A DNA stretch of 64,000 nt from Centipeda flueggei ATCC 43531 (GCF_000160695.1 NZ_GG694006.1:1029661-1093660), one strand, 5' to 3'; shown: positions 1-8,778, counted from the first letter of the stretch. Translations and numbers: made by a program. Notes: generated by a model from the letters alone, not told the origin.

Positions 1-655
1 CCGGCGGGTAGATGTAGGTATTGCGCACCATGAACTCTTTCAGAATATCGTTCTGAATCGTGCCCGCCATGATCTTCTTATCGACGCCCTGTTCTTCGCC
101 CGAAACGATGAAGAACGCGAGGATCGGCAGCACTGCGCCGTTCATCGTCATGGAAACGGACATCTGGTCGAGCGGAATGCCCGAGAACAGGATGTTCATG
201 TCCAGCATGGAGCAGACCGAGACGCCTGCCTTGCCCACGTCGCCGACCACGCGCGGATTGTCCGCATCATAGCCGCGGTGCGTCGGGAGGTCAAATGCGA
301 TCGAGAGGCCCTTCTGCCCGGCGGCGAGGTTGCGCCGATAGAAGGCGTTCGACTCCTCGGCCGTCGAGAACCCCGCGTACTGGCGCACCGTCCACGGACG
401 GAACACGTACATCGTGGAGTAGGGTCCGCGCAGGCAGGGCGGAATCCCGCTCGCAAAGTCGAGGTGGTTCATGTGCGCATAGACATCGTGATCGTAGAAC
501 GGTTTCACGGGGATGCGCTCCATCGTCTTGTGTGTGAGTGCCTCAAACGTCCGTCCCGTACCGCCTTCGAAAAGGGCGCGCCATTCCTTGGAGTCTGCGG
601 ACGGGCTTTCGCCGAGGCTCATGCCCGTGAAATCCGGGTTCGTAAAGCCTGCCAT
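1..655 (-). CDS. mutB: Methylmalonyl-CoA mutase large subunit, N-terminal part (cut by window edge)
   Basis: Only the first 218 residues lie in the window; the rest runs past position 1. The enzyme interconverts succinyl-CoA and (R)-methylmalonyl-CoA with adenosylcobalamin, a step of succinate-to-propionate fermentation. The visible part reads as the start of the substrate-binding TIM barrel, with family stretches such as [20 protein letters not shown] near residue 80, [15 protein letters not shown], and [18 protein letters not shown]. The B12-binding domain with its DxHxxG motif would be outside the window. The start is the ATG at 655, which shares one base with the TAA stop of the upstream gene, so the two subunits are probably translationally coupled. 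Identification is firm; intactness cannot be judged. Confidence 0.95.
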   Translation of the reverse strand, partial: MAGFTNPDFTGMSLGESPSADSKEWRALFEGGTGRTFEALTHKTMERIPVKPFYDHDVYAHMNHLDFASGIPPCLRGPYSTMYVFRPWTVRQYAGFSTAEESNAFYRRNLAAGQKGLSIAFDLPTHRGYDADNPRVVGDVGKAGVSVCSMLDMNILFSGIPLDQMSVSMTMNGAVLPILAFFIVSGEEQGVDKKIMAGTIQNDILKEFMVRNTYIYPP

Positions 656-2838
656 TACGCAATCATCCCTTTCTGTTTCTGGAGACCCTCGAGGATCTCA
701 TAGCAGTTCGCGCGGACGGAGATATATTCGTCAATGCCCGCTTCCTTGTATGTCTCAAGCAGATCCTTCGGAGCGGCGCCTGCGAGAAAAACACGTGCCT
801 GCGGCAGCACCTTGTGGAGCTTTGGTGCGAGGGCAGGGACGATCTCGGGATAGGTCGCATCCGTGGAGCAGATGACGACGGCATCCGCACCGCTTGCACG
901 TGCCGCCTCCGCTGCCTCATCGACGGTCTTAAAGCCGTCGTTGCCGAGTACCTCGAATGCACCGACCTGCAGGAAGCCTGTGGTAAAATCCGCGCGCGCC
1001 TTGTGCTGCGGGATGGGGCCCATGTTCGCGAGGAAGATCTTCACATTGTCGTCCTTCGCCGCCTTATAGTCCTCTGTGCGCCGGCGCAGCGCCTCAAAGC
1101 GTTCGCTCCAGCGATGCGGGGCAATCGCCGCGACCATCTCCGCACCTTTCCCCGCTGTGAGCGCCGCCATCAGCTCGGCAATCGTCGCCCCCGCAAGCGC
1201 CGCCTCAACAGCATTCTGAACGGAACCATCTGCCTTGAACGCCGCAAGTGTCTCGTCGCGGTGCTTTGTGTCGATGTCGGAGAGATATGCTTCGATATCT
1301 TTCGTGCGCTGTGCCTTGAGTGCCGCCGTATCCTCGGCGCGTGTCTCGAGCAGCGTCTCCGTCATGTTCGGATACATGTTGTTGCCGACAATGCGGTCGC
1401 GGCGCAGATCGGCATTCTTAAAGCGGTCGGCGAGCACCTTCGCGATGCCCTCCTGAACCGTGCCTGCACGCAGTGCCGCAACGATGCCGCCCTCTTTCTC
1501 GATGCCTTGGAACGCCGCCCAGATTTTTTCCTTCATCTGGCGCGTCAGCGTCTCAACCGCCCACGAGCCGCCGGCGGGGTCGATCGGCTGCAGGAGACCG
1601 AATTCCTCCTGGAGCATGATCTGGACGTTGCGCGCAATGCGGCGCGAAAACTCATCGCCCTTGCGGATGGGTTCATCAAACGGCGCACTCTCGAAGGAGT
1701 CGATGCCGCCGACAACGCCCGAGAAGATCTCCGTTGTGTTGCGGAGCATATTGACGTAGGGATCGTAGATGGTCTTGAAGAAGAGTGCGGGGCGCGCATG
1801 GATGCGCATCTTCTGCGCCTCGGCATTCCCGCCGAAGGCCTTCACGATCTGTGCCCAGAGCGGGCGCACAGCGCGCAGCTTAGCGATCTGCAGGAAGAAG
1901 TTTGCCCCCATTGATAACGCAAAGGCAATCTGCGATGCCGCCGCATCGATCGTGAGGCCCCGCTCACAGAGGGCACGCAGATACGCCGTCGCCGCGGCGA
2001 GAACTGCCGCAACCTCCTGTACATCGTTCGCCCCGCCGCTGCTGTAGACGTCGCTGCGCACGAATACCGTACGCAGATGCGGTGCGTTCACCGTCGCCCA
2101 GCGCGCCGCCGCCGCGAGACTGTCATAGTATGAGTCAAGGGACGCAGGCAGTTTTCCGTCTGTCACAAGAGCGCCGATGGGATCTGCACCGACAATGCCA
2201 CGCACATTCTTCATATCCTCGCCTGCTGCACGGCGTGCCGCCGCGACGAGCGCGAGCAGGGGCACGGCATTTGCGCCCGTGTAGACGTAGAGGGGGAACT
2301 TCGCGAGGTCAAGTCCCGTGAGGAGGACGTGCATGTCCTCGACCGTCGTCACACTCGTCCCCGTGTCGCCGACCTTCTCCGCCTGACGCGCATCCACACC
2401 GGCGCGCGACGCCGTATCGAGCACAATGTGGTAGATCGTTGCGCCCTTGTCGTTCTCATGGCGCAGGAGTTCGTTGTTCTCCGCCGGGAGCGTCTCGTCA
2501 CACGCCTGCGCGATGCCCCACGGCTTGCCGATGTAGCCCGCCGCATCCACGCCGCGCAGATAGTCCCCCATGCCGGGCATAACTCCCTTCGGCAGGATGT
2601 CCTCCGTATGCTTCCGCGTGTACATGGGGTCAAAGGTGATCCCCTCATAGGTCTTCGTGAACATCTTCTTTTCGAACGGCGCGCCCTTCAGGAGTGCCTC
2701 ACAGGCGGCTTTCCACTCCTCATCCGTGGGCGGCGTGAATTCATCGAGCGGAACATCGGGGAAATCCTCGACATCCGCCGATTTCTTCAGAAGCTTCTGA
2801 AGTTCCTCGTCGCTCGACCGCTCTTTTTCTTCCGGCAT
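655..2838 (-). CDS. mutA: Methylmalonyl-CoA mutase small subunit
   Basis: This 727-residue protein is the partner of the large subunit in the heterodimeric, adenosylcobalamin-dependent mutase. It has the mutase barrel (about residues 60-560) and a C-terminal B12-domain-like fold, but the place where a DxHxxG cobalamin ligand motif would sit reads [17 protein letters not shown], so the cofactor-binding histidine is absent. That is normal for the small, non-catalytic subunit. The N terminus is acidic and Glu/Asp-rich. The ATG at 2838 follows a strong AAAGGAGG ribosome binding site. The gene overlaps mutB by one base. Upstream lie a 9-bp inverted repeat, a mobile-type repeat, several hairpins and a cobalamin riboswitch on the same strand. 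Confidence 0.93.
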   Translation of the reverse strand: MPEEKERSSDEELQKLLKKSADVEDFPDVPLDEFTPPTDEEWKAACEALLKGAPFEKKMFTKTYEGITFDPMYTRKHTEDILPKGVMPGMGDYLRGVDAAGYIGKPWGIAQACDETLPAENNELLRHENDKGATIYHIVLDTASRAGVDARQAEKVGDTGTSVTTVEDMHVLLTGLDLAKFPLYVYTGANAVPLLALVAAARRAAGEDMKNVRGIVGADPIGALVTDGKLPASLDSYYDSLAAAARWATVNAPHLRTVFVRSDVYSSGGANDVQEVAAVLAAATAYLRALCERGLTIDAAASQIAFALSMGANFFLQIAKLRAVRPLWAQIVKAFGGNAEAQKMRIHARPALFFKTIYDPYVNMLRNTTEIFSGVVGGIDSFESAPFDEPIRKGDEFSRRIARNVQIMLQEEFGLLQPIDPAGGSWAVETLTRQMKEKIWAAFQGIEKEGGIVAALRAGTVQEGIAKVLADRFKNADLRRDRIVGNNMYPNMTETLLETRAEDTAALKAQRTKDIEAYLSDIDTKHRDETLAAFKADGSVQNAVEAALAGATIAELMAALTAGKGAEMVAAIAPHRWSERFEALRRRTEDYKAAKDDNVKIFLANMGPIPQHKARADFTTGFLQVGAFEVLGNDGFKTVDEAAEAARASGADAVVICSTDATYPEIVPALAPKLHKVLPQARVFLAGAAPKDLLETYKEAGIDEYISVRANCYEILEGLQKQKGMIA

Positions 2839-2874
2839 AGTACGTCCTCCTTTAATTTATTCCGGGAAGGCTCT

Positions 2875-2897
2875 GTCAGTTCAATGGATGAACTGAC
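2875..2897 (-). promoter_or_regulatory. Inverted repeat just upstream of mutA
   Basis: Perfect 9-bp arms GTCAGTTCA / TGAACTGAC are separated by 5 nt, ending about 36 nt before the mutA start. No T-run follows, so this is not a terminator. It may be an operator or a 5'-UTR stem-loop. Confidence 0.45.
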
Positions 2898-2925
2898 GTA
2901 GAAAAAAGCAATTCTGTGCGGGTTA

Positions 2926-3086
2926 GGGAAGCACTGATAAATTCAGCACCGCCATCTTAGCGCATTCTTTTCGCCCTGCCTGTGTCAACAAACCTCCACA
3001 GAGTACCACTCTGCGTCCGGTTTGTTTCCTTGGCAGGACAAAAATTCTGCACCAATCTGACGGACTTCATTTTATCAGCGATTCCC
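2926..3086. repeat. MITE-like repeat, copy A (161 bp)
   Basis: Starts GGGAAGCACTGATAAA and ends TTTATCAGCGATTCCC, which are imperfect terminal inverted repeats. The interior can fold back on itself, with AAACCTCC... opposite ...CCGGTTTG near the middle. Close relatives occur at 31786-31947, 61187-61346, 61465-61614 and 63837-63999. It is flanked by TA on the left and by TG on the right, which would be a mutated TA. No open reading frame. Confidence 0.8.
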
Positions 3087-3090
3087 TGAA

Positions 3091-3170
3091 TTTTTGCCGC
3101 TGTCAATGAGATGTGCCGAACGCGTAGAAGGAACTACGTGGAGGCGCAGCGAAGCAGAGAGCGGCAAAAA
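3091..3170. repeat. Long imperfect palindrome
   Basis: Arms TTTTTGCCGCT (3091-3101) and AGCGGCAAAAA (3160-3170) enclose a second stem CGTAG/CTACG (3123-3127 and 3134-3138). It lies directly after the MITE-like copy A. It could act as a terminator in either direction or be the relic of another repeat; no second copy was found in the window. Confidence 0.5.
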
Positions 3171-3197
3171 GATAAACGCGCGGAATTGCATTCCTTG

Positions 3198-3232
3198 AAA
3201 AAAAATCGCCCTGAGCTTCCACCCTCAGAGCG
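3198..3232 (-). terminator. Intrinsic terminator in the long leader upstream of mutA
   Basis: On the minus strand a CGCTCTGAG / CTCAGGGCG stem (one G-U pair) is followed by a run of eight T. It lies between the cobalamin riboswitch and mutA, so read-through would be needed for riboswitch transcripts to reach mutA. Confidence 0.65.
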
Positions 3233-3278
3233 TTCCCTCATCACGAGGGAAAAACGAGAACTGAAAAGATGAGCAATG

Positions 3279-3315
3279 TTTCCCCAAGGAGCAATGCTCC
3301 TTCATCCCGGGGAAA
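3279..3315. other. Strong two-tier hairpin in the riboswitch-mutA interval
   Basis: Outer arms TTTCCCC / GGGGAAA enclose an inner stem AAGGAGCA / TGCTCCTT. No coding frame with family similarity was recognised between 3197 and 3540. The interval appears to hold only hairpins. Confidence 0.5.
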
Positions 3316-3385
3316 TCTCTGCGCATGTTCCCATACGTGCGCACAGATCTCCGCAGGATCGCGCAGGGAATCGAGCCTTGCATAG

Positions 3386-3422
3386 AAAAAGCCCATCCCG
3401 CAGCAGCAGAATGGGTCTTTTT
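3386..3422 (-). terminator. Intrinsic terminator downstream of the cobalamin riboswitch
   Basis: On the minus strand a stem AAAAAG-CCCAT / ATGGG-CTTTTT with a purine-rich loop ends in five T. It starts about 120 nt after the riboswitch P1 stem, which suits a switch that terminates transcription when adenosylcobalamin is bound. Confidence 0.65.
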
Positions 3423-3539
3423 CGGTATCGTCACTCAGTTCTCGTGTCGTTTGGTCGCAGCTGCGCCAAACTTTATATCAAGCGAACGAATCCGCAAAAT
3501 CTCCATCCCCATCACTCGCAGGTCAATCGGTGATTGTTA

Positions 3540-3740
3540 ATCAAGCAGGTCTCCTGGCTCCAGTTCATCGCTCCTTCGCATCTTCCCGGGGGCTTCCCCA
3601 GTGACTGCCGGCTCGCGCTGGCGTGCGAATTTGCTCACTGTTACAGTGGCGTGACCGCTCCGGCTTATGAGATCATACTCTCCCTACCGGATTCCCTATG
3701 AAGCATTAAGGCTTTGCACAGCAAAACCTCTGCACTTGAT
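3540..3740 (-). ncRNA. Cobalamin riboswitch
   Basis: Read on the minus strand, the conserved pieces occur in the right order: an AUAGGGAAnnnGGU segment (complement of 3686-3699), GCCACUGU (complement of 3643-3650), a G-rich segment with GGGGAAG, and the B12 box AGCCAGGAGACCTG (complement of 3546-3559). The ends, ATCAAG and CTTGAT, pair as P1. The aptamer senses adenosylcobalamin or another cobalamin and normally represses downstream genes. Its own promoter is just upstream. The next gene on the strand is mutA, 700 nt away, a B12-dependent enzyme, which is an unusual target for a repressing switch. Confidence 0.93.
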
Positions 3741-3775
3741 CCAATTTCTATATGTAATTTTTATGGTACGATAGA

Positions 3776-3804
3776 ATAGTACCACTGAAAGCACTTCTTG
3801 TCAA
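3776..3804 (-). promoter_or_regulatory. Promoter of the cobalamin riboswitch transcript
   Basis: TTGACA (complement of 3799-3804), a 17-bp spacer and TACTAT (complement of 3776-3781) give a near-consensus sigma-70 promoter firing into the riboswitch. Confidence 0.75.
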
Positions 3805-3843
3805 TAAAAAAGAATCACTGTGTGAATAATTCCACAGTGATTC
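3805..3843 (-). terminator. Terminator of the 3D-domain protein gene
   Basis: An 11-bp perfect stem GAATCACTGTG / CACAGTGATTC is followed on the minus strand by six T. It overlaps the -35 region of the riboswitch promoter. Confidence 0.8.
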
Positions 3844-3852
3844 TCTCTTTTG

Positions 3853-4662
3853 TTACTCGAGGACGTAGACCTCAACCGAGCGCCGGCCGAACTGGATTGC
3901 CTCGTCATAGCTCTCCATGCAGAGGTCAATCGTGTTGCCGACGATCGCCCCGCCCGTATCCGCAGCGATTGCCTCGCCGTAGCCCGGGATATAGAGCCGC
4001 GAGCCGAGCGGAATGACGTTCGGATCGACGGCGACAACACCGCGGCGCGCCGCCATGCCGGTCGCCGTAATGCCGCTGCCGCCCCCGTCACTCGGGAGAT
4101 AGGCGGATGCGTGCATTGTATAGGCTGCACGATAGCGGGGAATCCCCCGACTTACGCGTTCGGCCTCGCGCTCACGCGCGCGCCGCTGCTCCGCCGCCTG
4201 CTCATTCTCTGTGAGCTGTATTGCAAGGTTTGCGGTGACTGGTGTATCAACACCGGGGTTCACATCAACCTCGTTCATATTGTAGCCATACTCTGCCACA
4301 ACGTCGCCGACGGTATGTCCGCTCGTCATAACCTGCTGCGTATCGTCCCAGAAGGAGATGGTGACGGGCACGGCGCGCCGTACGGAGATGTCCGTACGCG
4401 GCGGATCCTTGCTCTCCTGCACCTCGTAGGTGTCCTTCTCGCCGAGCGTAACGCCAAGTTTTGCAAAAATATCGTTAGGCTGCGTCTGCACCGTCATGTC
4501 GTTGATCGTCTCTCCATCGACATGCACACTCACGCGGTGCATATTCTTCGGCAAGCCGTTCATCGTGAAGCCGCTGGACATCAGCATCATGCCCGCCAGC
4601 GCCGCACAGAGCACCGTGTTCTTCTTGGATTGGATGTATTTTCCTACACTTTTCCACTGCAT
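3853..4662 (-). CDS. Secreted 3D-domain protein with DUF348/G5-like region (RpfB/YabE type)
   Basis: A 269-residue exported protein likely to act on peptidoglycan. A basic N terminus and hydrophobic stretch (about residues 14-35, ending AALAGMMLMSSGFTM) form a signal peptide or membrane anchor. Residues about 45-160 hold one or two DUF348/ubiquitin-like repeats (VSVHVDGETINDMTVQTQP). The C-terminal 90 residues form the 3D domain, with ATGMAARRGVVAVDPNVIPL, the Asp-rich IAADTGGAI and NTIDLCM segments; the three conserved Asp residues are visible. Similar proteins are thought to be lytic transglycosylase-like. The start was placed at the ATG at 4662 because AAAGGGGG lies directly before it; an upstream ATG at 4695 has no such site. 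It has its own terminator. Confidence 0.85.
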   Translation of the reverse strand: MQWKSVGKYIQSKKNTVLCAALAGMMLMSSGFTMNGLPKNMHRVSVHVDGETINDMTVQTQPNDIFAKLGVTLGEKDTYEVQESKDPPRTDISVRRAVPVTISFWDDTQQVMTSGHTVGDVVAEYGYNMNEVDVNPGVDTPVTANLAIQLTENEQAAEQRRAREREAERVSRGIPRYRAAYTMHASAYLPSDGGGSGITATGMAARRGVVAVDPNVIPLGSRLYIPGYGEAIAADTGGAIVGNTIDLCMESYDEAIQFGRRSVEVYVLE

Positions 4663-4790
4663 AGAATTCCCCCTTTGTTGACGGTATTTTCCCACTGAGA
4701 ACTGAATTTTTCATGAAAAATGGGATTCAGTATAAAATTGATAGGCATTTTCTAACTTAGCTCTCCACTTTTAGGGAATTCGTCCTATGT

Positions 4791-4829
4791 AAAAGCCCTG
4801 CGTGCAGAGGATTTTTCTGCACACAGGGC
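4791..4829 (-). terminator. Terminator after tatD
   Basis: Fourteen-base arms (4795-4808 and 4816-4829) form a GC-rich hairpin followed by four T on the minus strand. It closes the metG-tatD unit. Confidence 0.7.
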
Positions 4830-4896
4830 GATAAATTGCGTGAAAACAATAGTATTTGGTTTTCTGCAGGAACCTGCTGTTCCTGCGCGGTGTCTA

Positions 4897-5670
4897 TCAC
4901 AGCTTTGGATAGAGCCTCTGTGCATTCTCTGTCGTATAACGCGCAACTTCCTCGAATGCTTCACCACGAATCTCGGCGATCTTGGCGACGATATGCGTGA
5001 CGCAGGCGGGCTCGTTGCGCTTGCCGCGCAGGGGGACGGGAGCGAGGTAGGGGCAGTCCGTCTCGACGAGGAGTTTATCCGCAGGGGCTTCGCGGACGAT
5101 GTCCGGCAGTTTCGCCGCATTCTTGTACGTGAGCGGCCCGTCAATGCCAATGTACCAACCCATCTTCCACAGTTCACGTGCCATTTCAAGACTGCCCGAG
5201 TAGCAGTGGAGAACGCCCGTGAGCCCCGCCCCCTCAGCACGCAGCATGGCGAGCGTGTCGCCGTGCGCCTCGCGGTCATGGATGCAGACGGGAAGACCCG
5301 CCTCGCGTGCGAGGTCAAGCTGCGCTGCAAGGAGGTCACGCTGCAGGGCGCGGCGCGACGCGTCCTTTTCCCAGTAGTAGTCGAGTCCGATCTCGCCGAT
5401 GGCGACGACCTTCGGATGCTGTGCCCATGTGAGGAGCTGACGGCGCATCTCGTCCGTCAGCACACACGCGCTCTCGGGGTGGATCCCGACAGCGGCATAG
5501 AGTGCAGGATATTCCTCCGCATCCTGCACCACCTGCGCGGATGCCGCCATCGTATCGCCCATGCTGATGATCTTCGTTACGCCCGCCTCATGCGCGCGTG
5601 CGATCACGTCGATGCGGTCATCGTCGAATTTTTCGTCGCAGAGGTGGGCGTGCGTGTCGATGAGTGTCAT
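4897..5670 (-). CDS. tatD: TatD family metal-dependent hydrolase/DNase
   Basis: A 257-residue cytoplasmic amidohydrolase-fold protein of normal family length. It shows the metal-binding N terminus IDTHAHL, the central GEIGLDYYW, the PVCIHDREAHGD histidine segment, HCYSGS, and the C-terminal ETDCPYLAPVP motif. TatD enzymes act as 3'-5' exonucleases on DNA or RNA and in some species deaminate or edit modified substrates. Its ATG overlaps the metG stop by 4 bp (ATGA), a common metG-tatD arrangement, so both come from one transcript. A hairpin terminator follows the stop. Confidence 0.93.
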   Translation of the reverse strand: MTLIDTHAHLCDEKFDDDRIDVIARAHEAGVTKIISMGDTMAASAQVVQDAEEYPALYAAVGIHPESACVLTDEMRRQLLTWAQHPKVVAIGEIGLDYYWEKDASRRALQRDLLAAQLDLAREAGLPVCIHDREAHGDTLAMLRAEGAGLTGVLHCYSGSLEMARELWKMGWYIGIDGPLTYKNAAKLPDIVREAPADKLLVETDCPYLAPVPLRGKRNEPACVTHIVAKIAEIRGEAFEEVARYTTENAQRLYPKL

Positions 5671-7217
5671 GCCTTCTCGACCTCGATGCGCGGGAAGAGC
5701 TGCTCTGCCGTGCCGACCGTATGCCCGTCAGGCGTTGTGCCCCATGCGGCGATGTCCGCCAGCTGCACGCCGTCAAAGTCCGCATGGAAGCCGAGCTGCT
5801 TGTGGATGCGGCGTGCCGTCGTCGGCATGAACGGCGCGATGAGGACGCTGACGATGTGCAGCGTCTCGACAAGGTGATAGAGCACAGCGTCAAGCTGCGC
5901 CGCCTTCGCTTCGTCCTTGGCGAGCGTCCACGGCGCAGTTTCGTCGATGTATTTGTTCGTACGCGAGATCAGCGCCCAGACGGTCTTTACTGCGGCGGAG
6001 AGCTCCATCGCGTCCATCTGCTCCGTATAGTCGCGCACCGTCGCCGCCGTCATCGTTTCGAGTGCCGCGTCGAAGTCCGTGCGCCCTTCACCCTTTGTGA
6101 CAACGCCCTTCCGATATTTTTTTGCCATGGAGAGCGTGCGGTGAAGCAGGTTGCCGAGATCGTTCGCCAGATCGGAGTTGATGCGTCCGATGAGCGCATC
6201 GCGCGAGATATTGCCGTCCTGTCCGAGTGCGATCTCGCGCAGGAGAAAGTAGCGGATGGCGTCCGCGCCGAACTCCTCGATGAGGGCGACGGGGTCGACG
6301 ACGTTGCCGACCGACTTCGACATCTTGGCACCGTTGACGATGAGCCAGCCGTGGCCGTAGACTTTTTTCGGCAGGTCAAGCCCGAGCGCCATAAGCATAC
6401 AGCCCCAGATGATCGTGTGAAAGCGCACGATTTCCTTGCCGACGAGATGCACGTCCGCCGGCCAGTATTTATGGAACATTTCCTTGTCATGGAGGTAGCC
6501 GATCGGCGTGAGATAGTTCGTCAGTGCGTCGAACCAAACGTAGACGACGTGCTTTGGGTCAAACGGCACGGGGATGCCCCAGTCGAACGAAGTGCGCGAG
6601 ACGCACAGATCCTCCAGCCCCTGCTCGATGAAGGCGATCATCTCGTTGCGGCGCGAGACGGGCTGGATGAAGTCGGGATGTTCGTTGATGTAGGCGAGCA
6701 GACGATCCGCATACTTGCTCATGCGGAAGAAGTATGCCTCCTCGGAGACCTCCTGCACGGGGCGGTGGCAGTCGGGGCAGCAGCCGTTCTCGTCGAGCTG
6801 CAGCCTCGTCCAGTAGCTCTCGCACGGCGTGCAGTAGAGTCCCTTGTACTCACCCTTGTAGATGTCGCCCTGATCGTAGATGCGCTGGAAGATATCCTGC
6901 ACGAGTTCATAGTGGCGCGGCTGCGTCGTGCGGATGAAGTCATCGTAGGAGATGCCGAGCAGCCGCCACAGCTCTTGAAAGCTCGCAACGATGCGGTCGA
7001 CGTACTGGATGGGCGTGATACCCTCCTTCTCCGCCGCCTGCTGGATCTTCTGCCCATGTTCATCCGAGCCGGTCAGGAAGAACACGTCGAAGCCTGCGAG
7101 CCGCTTGTAGCGCGCAATGGTATCCGCGACCGTCGTGCAGTACGCGTGCCCGATGTGGAGCTTCGCGCTCGGGTAGTAAATCGGTGTTGTAATGTAAAAT
7201 GGAGTCTTTCCGCTCAT
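5667..7217 (-). CDS. metG: Methionyl-tRNA synthetase
   Basis: A class I aminoacyl-tRNA synthetase of 516 residues that charges tRNA-Met. The HIGH motif appears as KLHIGHAYCTT (about residue 17), the zinc knuckle region as CTPCESYW...CCPDC (about residues 128-150), and KMSKS as GAKMSKSVGN (about residue 300). The anticodon-binding helical domain ends the protein. The C-terminal Trbp/EMAP-like tRNA-binding domain found in the longer 650-residue bacterial form is absent, so this is the short type. A good promoter lies 35 bp upstream. No T-box was seen in the short leader. Confidence 0.96.
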   Translation of the reverse strand: MSGKTPFYITTPIYYPSAKLHIGHAYCTTVADTIARYKRLAGFDVFFLTGSDEHGQKIQQAAEKEGITPIQYVDRIVASFQELWRLLGISYDDFIRTTQPRHYELVQDIFQRIYDQGDIYKGEYKGLYCTPCESYWTRLQLDENGCCPDCHRPVQEVSEEAYFFRMSKYADRLLAYINEHPDFIQPVSRRNEMIAFIEQGLEDLCVSRTSFDWGIPVPFDPKHVVYVWFDALTNYLTPIGYLHDKEMFHKYWPADVHLVGKEIVRFHTIIWGCMLMALGLDLPKKVYGHGWLIVNGAKMSKSVGNVVDPVALIEEFGADAIRYFLLREIALGQDGNISRDALIGRINSDLANDLGNLLHRTLSMAKKYRKGVVTKGEGRTDFDAALETMTAATVRDYTEQMDAMELSAAVKTVWALISRTNKYIDETAPWTLAKDEAKAAQLDAVLYHLVETLHIVSVLIAPFMPTTARRIHKQLGFHADFDGVQLADIAAWGTTPDGHTVGTAEQLFPRIEVEKA

Positions 7218-7251
7218 AAATCATGCCTCGTTTCGATATAATTTCCTGTAT

Positions 7252-7280
7252 ATAGTAGCACAGAGTGTGCGGGGTGACAA
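7252..7280 (-). promoter_or_regulatory. metG promoter
   Basis: TTGTCA (complement of 7275-7280), a 17-bp spacer and TACTAT (complement of 7252-7257). The transcript would start roughly 28 nt before metG. The 180 bp between this promoter and the upstream gene end hold no recognised feature. Confidence 0.7.
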
Positions 7281-7463
7281 CTGCGGCGGCATTCATATAC
7301 ACAGAGAACTGTATTTATCATATCTACTTTTACAAGAACGATGTGCTCTGGACGAACATCTCCATCAGCATCCGTGCCGCTGCGGACAATCGTCTCCGCT
7401 AGGAAAGCACGGATACATTTCTGTATCGGGGATAAGCGGCGGTGTCTGTATGTATCGGCATGG

Positions 7464-7781
7464 TCAATCGGCGACATTTTTGATCGCGTGAATGACCTTG
7501 TCTGCAACCGCCCGATACACTGCCCAACCGCGATCATAGTGATTGCACTCACAGCAGACATAGCCAATAAACCCTGCCAACTCATCAGGAGCAGGGGCAT
7601 TCCGCCACGGGGGACACGCCTCCAGCCGCTTGCAGATCAAGTGAACCTCATGCTCATATTCGTCTGGCGGCGCAGATGGAAACAAATGCAGGGGGTCCCA
7701 TTCGTCTATGACCTTTTTCACGGCGAGAAAGGTCTCCAACTGCGGCACTGATGCTCTTAAATACAGATTCATGTATCGCAT
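7464..7781 (-). CDS. DUF1871-like small protein
   Basis: A 105-residue soluble protein. The segment VIDEWDPLHLFPSAPPDEYEHEVHLICKRLE matches my memory of the DUF1871 (Bacillus YugE-like) pattern, in which a short helical domain carries an EWDP..F...PPDEY core. Function is unknown. The ATG at 7781 follows GGGGGAG with correct spacing and overlaps the end of rsmI by 13 bp, so it is likely cotranscribed with rsmI. Several Cys residues (VCCECNHYD) occur near the C terminus and could bind metal, but this is speculative. Confidence 0.65.
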   Translation of the reverse strand: MRYMNLYLRASVPQLETFLAVKKVIDEWDPLHLFPSAPPDEYEHEVHLICKRLEACPPWRNAPAPDELAGFIGYVCCECNHYDRGWAVYRAVADKVIHAIKNVAD

Positions 7782-8623
7782 AATTTCTCCCCCAGTATTG
7801 CCTGATATACCTCCCTGCGCGAGATGCCGAGTTCCTGCGCGGTGCGGCGCATGGCTTCCTTCTTGTCGAGCCCTGCGGCGATATGTGCTGCATAACGTTC
7901 CGTGAGGGACATCTCCGCCCCATCATCCACAGCGACATTCTCATCTGCGCCCGCGACGACGATCACGAACTCGCCGCGCGGCTCGTTCTCTCGGTAGTAG
8001 TCTGAGAGTTCGCCGAGCGGCGCACGGCGAAACTCCTCGAATTTCTTCGTCAGTTCGCGCGCGGCGCATGCCTGCCGCTCTTTTCCAAGGCACTCTGCGA
8101 GAGCATCAAGCGTCTCACGCAGACGGTGCGGCGCCTCGTAGAAGATGAGCGTCTCGGGATAGGCGGCGACGCGTGCCAGCACCTCGCGCCGTTTCTTTTC
8201 CTTGCGCGGGAGAAAGCCGACGAAGGTGAATCCTTCGAGCGGGAGTCCCGCGCAGATGAGCGCGGAGAGTGCGGCGTTCGCCCCCGGCAGCGGGGTGACG
8301 GGAATGCCTGCGGCGACGGCGCGTCGTGCAAGATCGCCGCCGGGGTCGGCGATGCCGGGAAGTCCCGCATCGCTGACGCAGACGATGGTCTCCCCCGCCT
8401 GCATCCGTGCGATGAGTTCGGGGCCCTTGGCATCCTTGTTGTGCTCATGGTAGCTGGTCATGGGCGTATGGATGTCGTAATGCGCGAGCAGCCCGCGCGT
8501 ATGGCGCGTATCCTCGGCGGCGATGAGATCCGCCGTGCGCAGCATCTCAACGGCACGGCAGGTGATGTCGCCGAGATTGCCGATGGGCGTTGCACAGAGA
8601 TAGAGCCGTCCCGTTTCGTTCAC
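7769..8623 (-). CDS. rsmI: 16S rRNA (cytidine1402-2'-O)-methyltransferase
   Basis: A 284-residue tetrapyrrole-methylase-fold protein. RsmI methylates the ribose of C1402 in the decoding centre of 16S rRNA using SAM. The N terminus LYLCATPIGNLGDITCRAVE, AAEDTRHTRGLL, VSDAGLPGIADPG and PLPGANAALSAL are signature segments of the family. The start is a GTG at 8623 preceded by GGGGGGAT; there is no closer ATG. A promoter lies 35 bp upstream, and the DUF1871-like gene overlaps its 3' end. Confidence 0.94.
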   Translation of the reverse strand: MNETGRLYLCATPIGNLGDITCRAVEMLRTADLIAAEDTRHTRGLLAHYDIHTPMTSYHEHNKDAKGPELIARMQAGETIVCVSDAGLPGIADPGGDLARRAVAAGIPVTPLPGANAALSALICAGLPLEGFTFVGFLPRKEKKRREVLARVAAYPETLIFYEAPHRLRETLDALAECLGKERQACAARELTKKFEEFRRAPLGELSDYYRENEPRGEFVIVVAGADENVAVDDGAEMSLTERYAAHIAAGLDKKEAMRRTAQELGISRREVYQAILGEKLCDT

Positions 8624-8657
8624 GGTGATCCCCCCTCACGATCGTTCACATGCTTCC

Positions 8658-8686
8658 TTTATACGGAACAGACGGCAGGTTGTCAA
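8658..8686 (-). promoter_or_regulatory. rsmI promoter
   Basis: TTGACA (complement of 8681-8686), a 17-bp spacer and TATAAA (complement of 8658-8663). Confidence 0.75.
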
Positions 8687-8717
8687 GAAAAACAAGAGCA
8701 GCATCCTCCTTTCTTTA

Positions 8718-8778
8718 AGGAATCCCTGATAAAATGAATCCCGTCAAGGCAGAGGTACTGAATTTATCCGTGCTTCCT
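8718..8778. repeat. Short deletion form of the MITE-like repeat (61 bp)
   Basis: It keeps both ends of the family (AGGAATCCCTGATAAA at the left, TTTATCCGTGCTTCCT at the right) but lacks about 100 bp of the interior. TA dinucleotides flank both sides (8716-8717 and 8779-8780). It sits between the divergent rsmI and response-regulator genes. Confidence 0.75.

Noticed and set aside
3225..3434. A 69-residue frame between the riboswitch and mutA
   Set aside because: It runs through a terminator hairpin and other stems, has no ribosome binding site and no recognisable similarity.
7214..7600. A 128-residue minus-strand frame overlapping the metG promoter
   Set aside because: It overlaps the better-supported DUF1871-like gene and a strong promoter; no motif.
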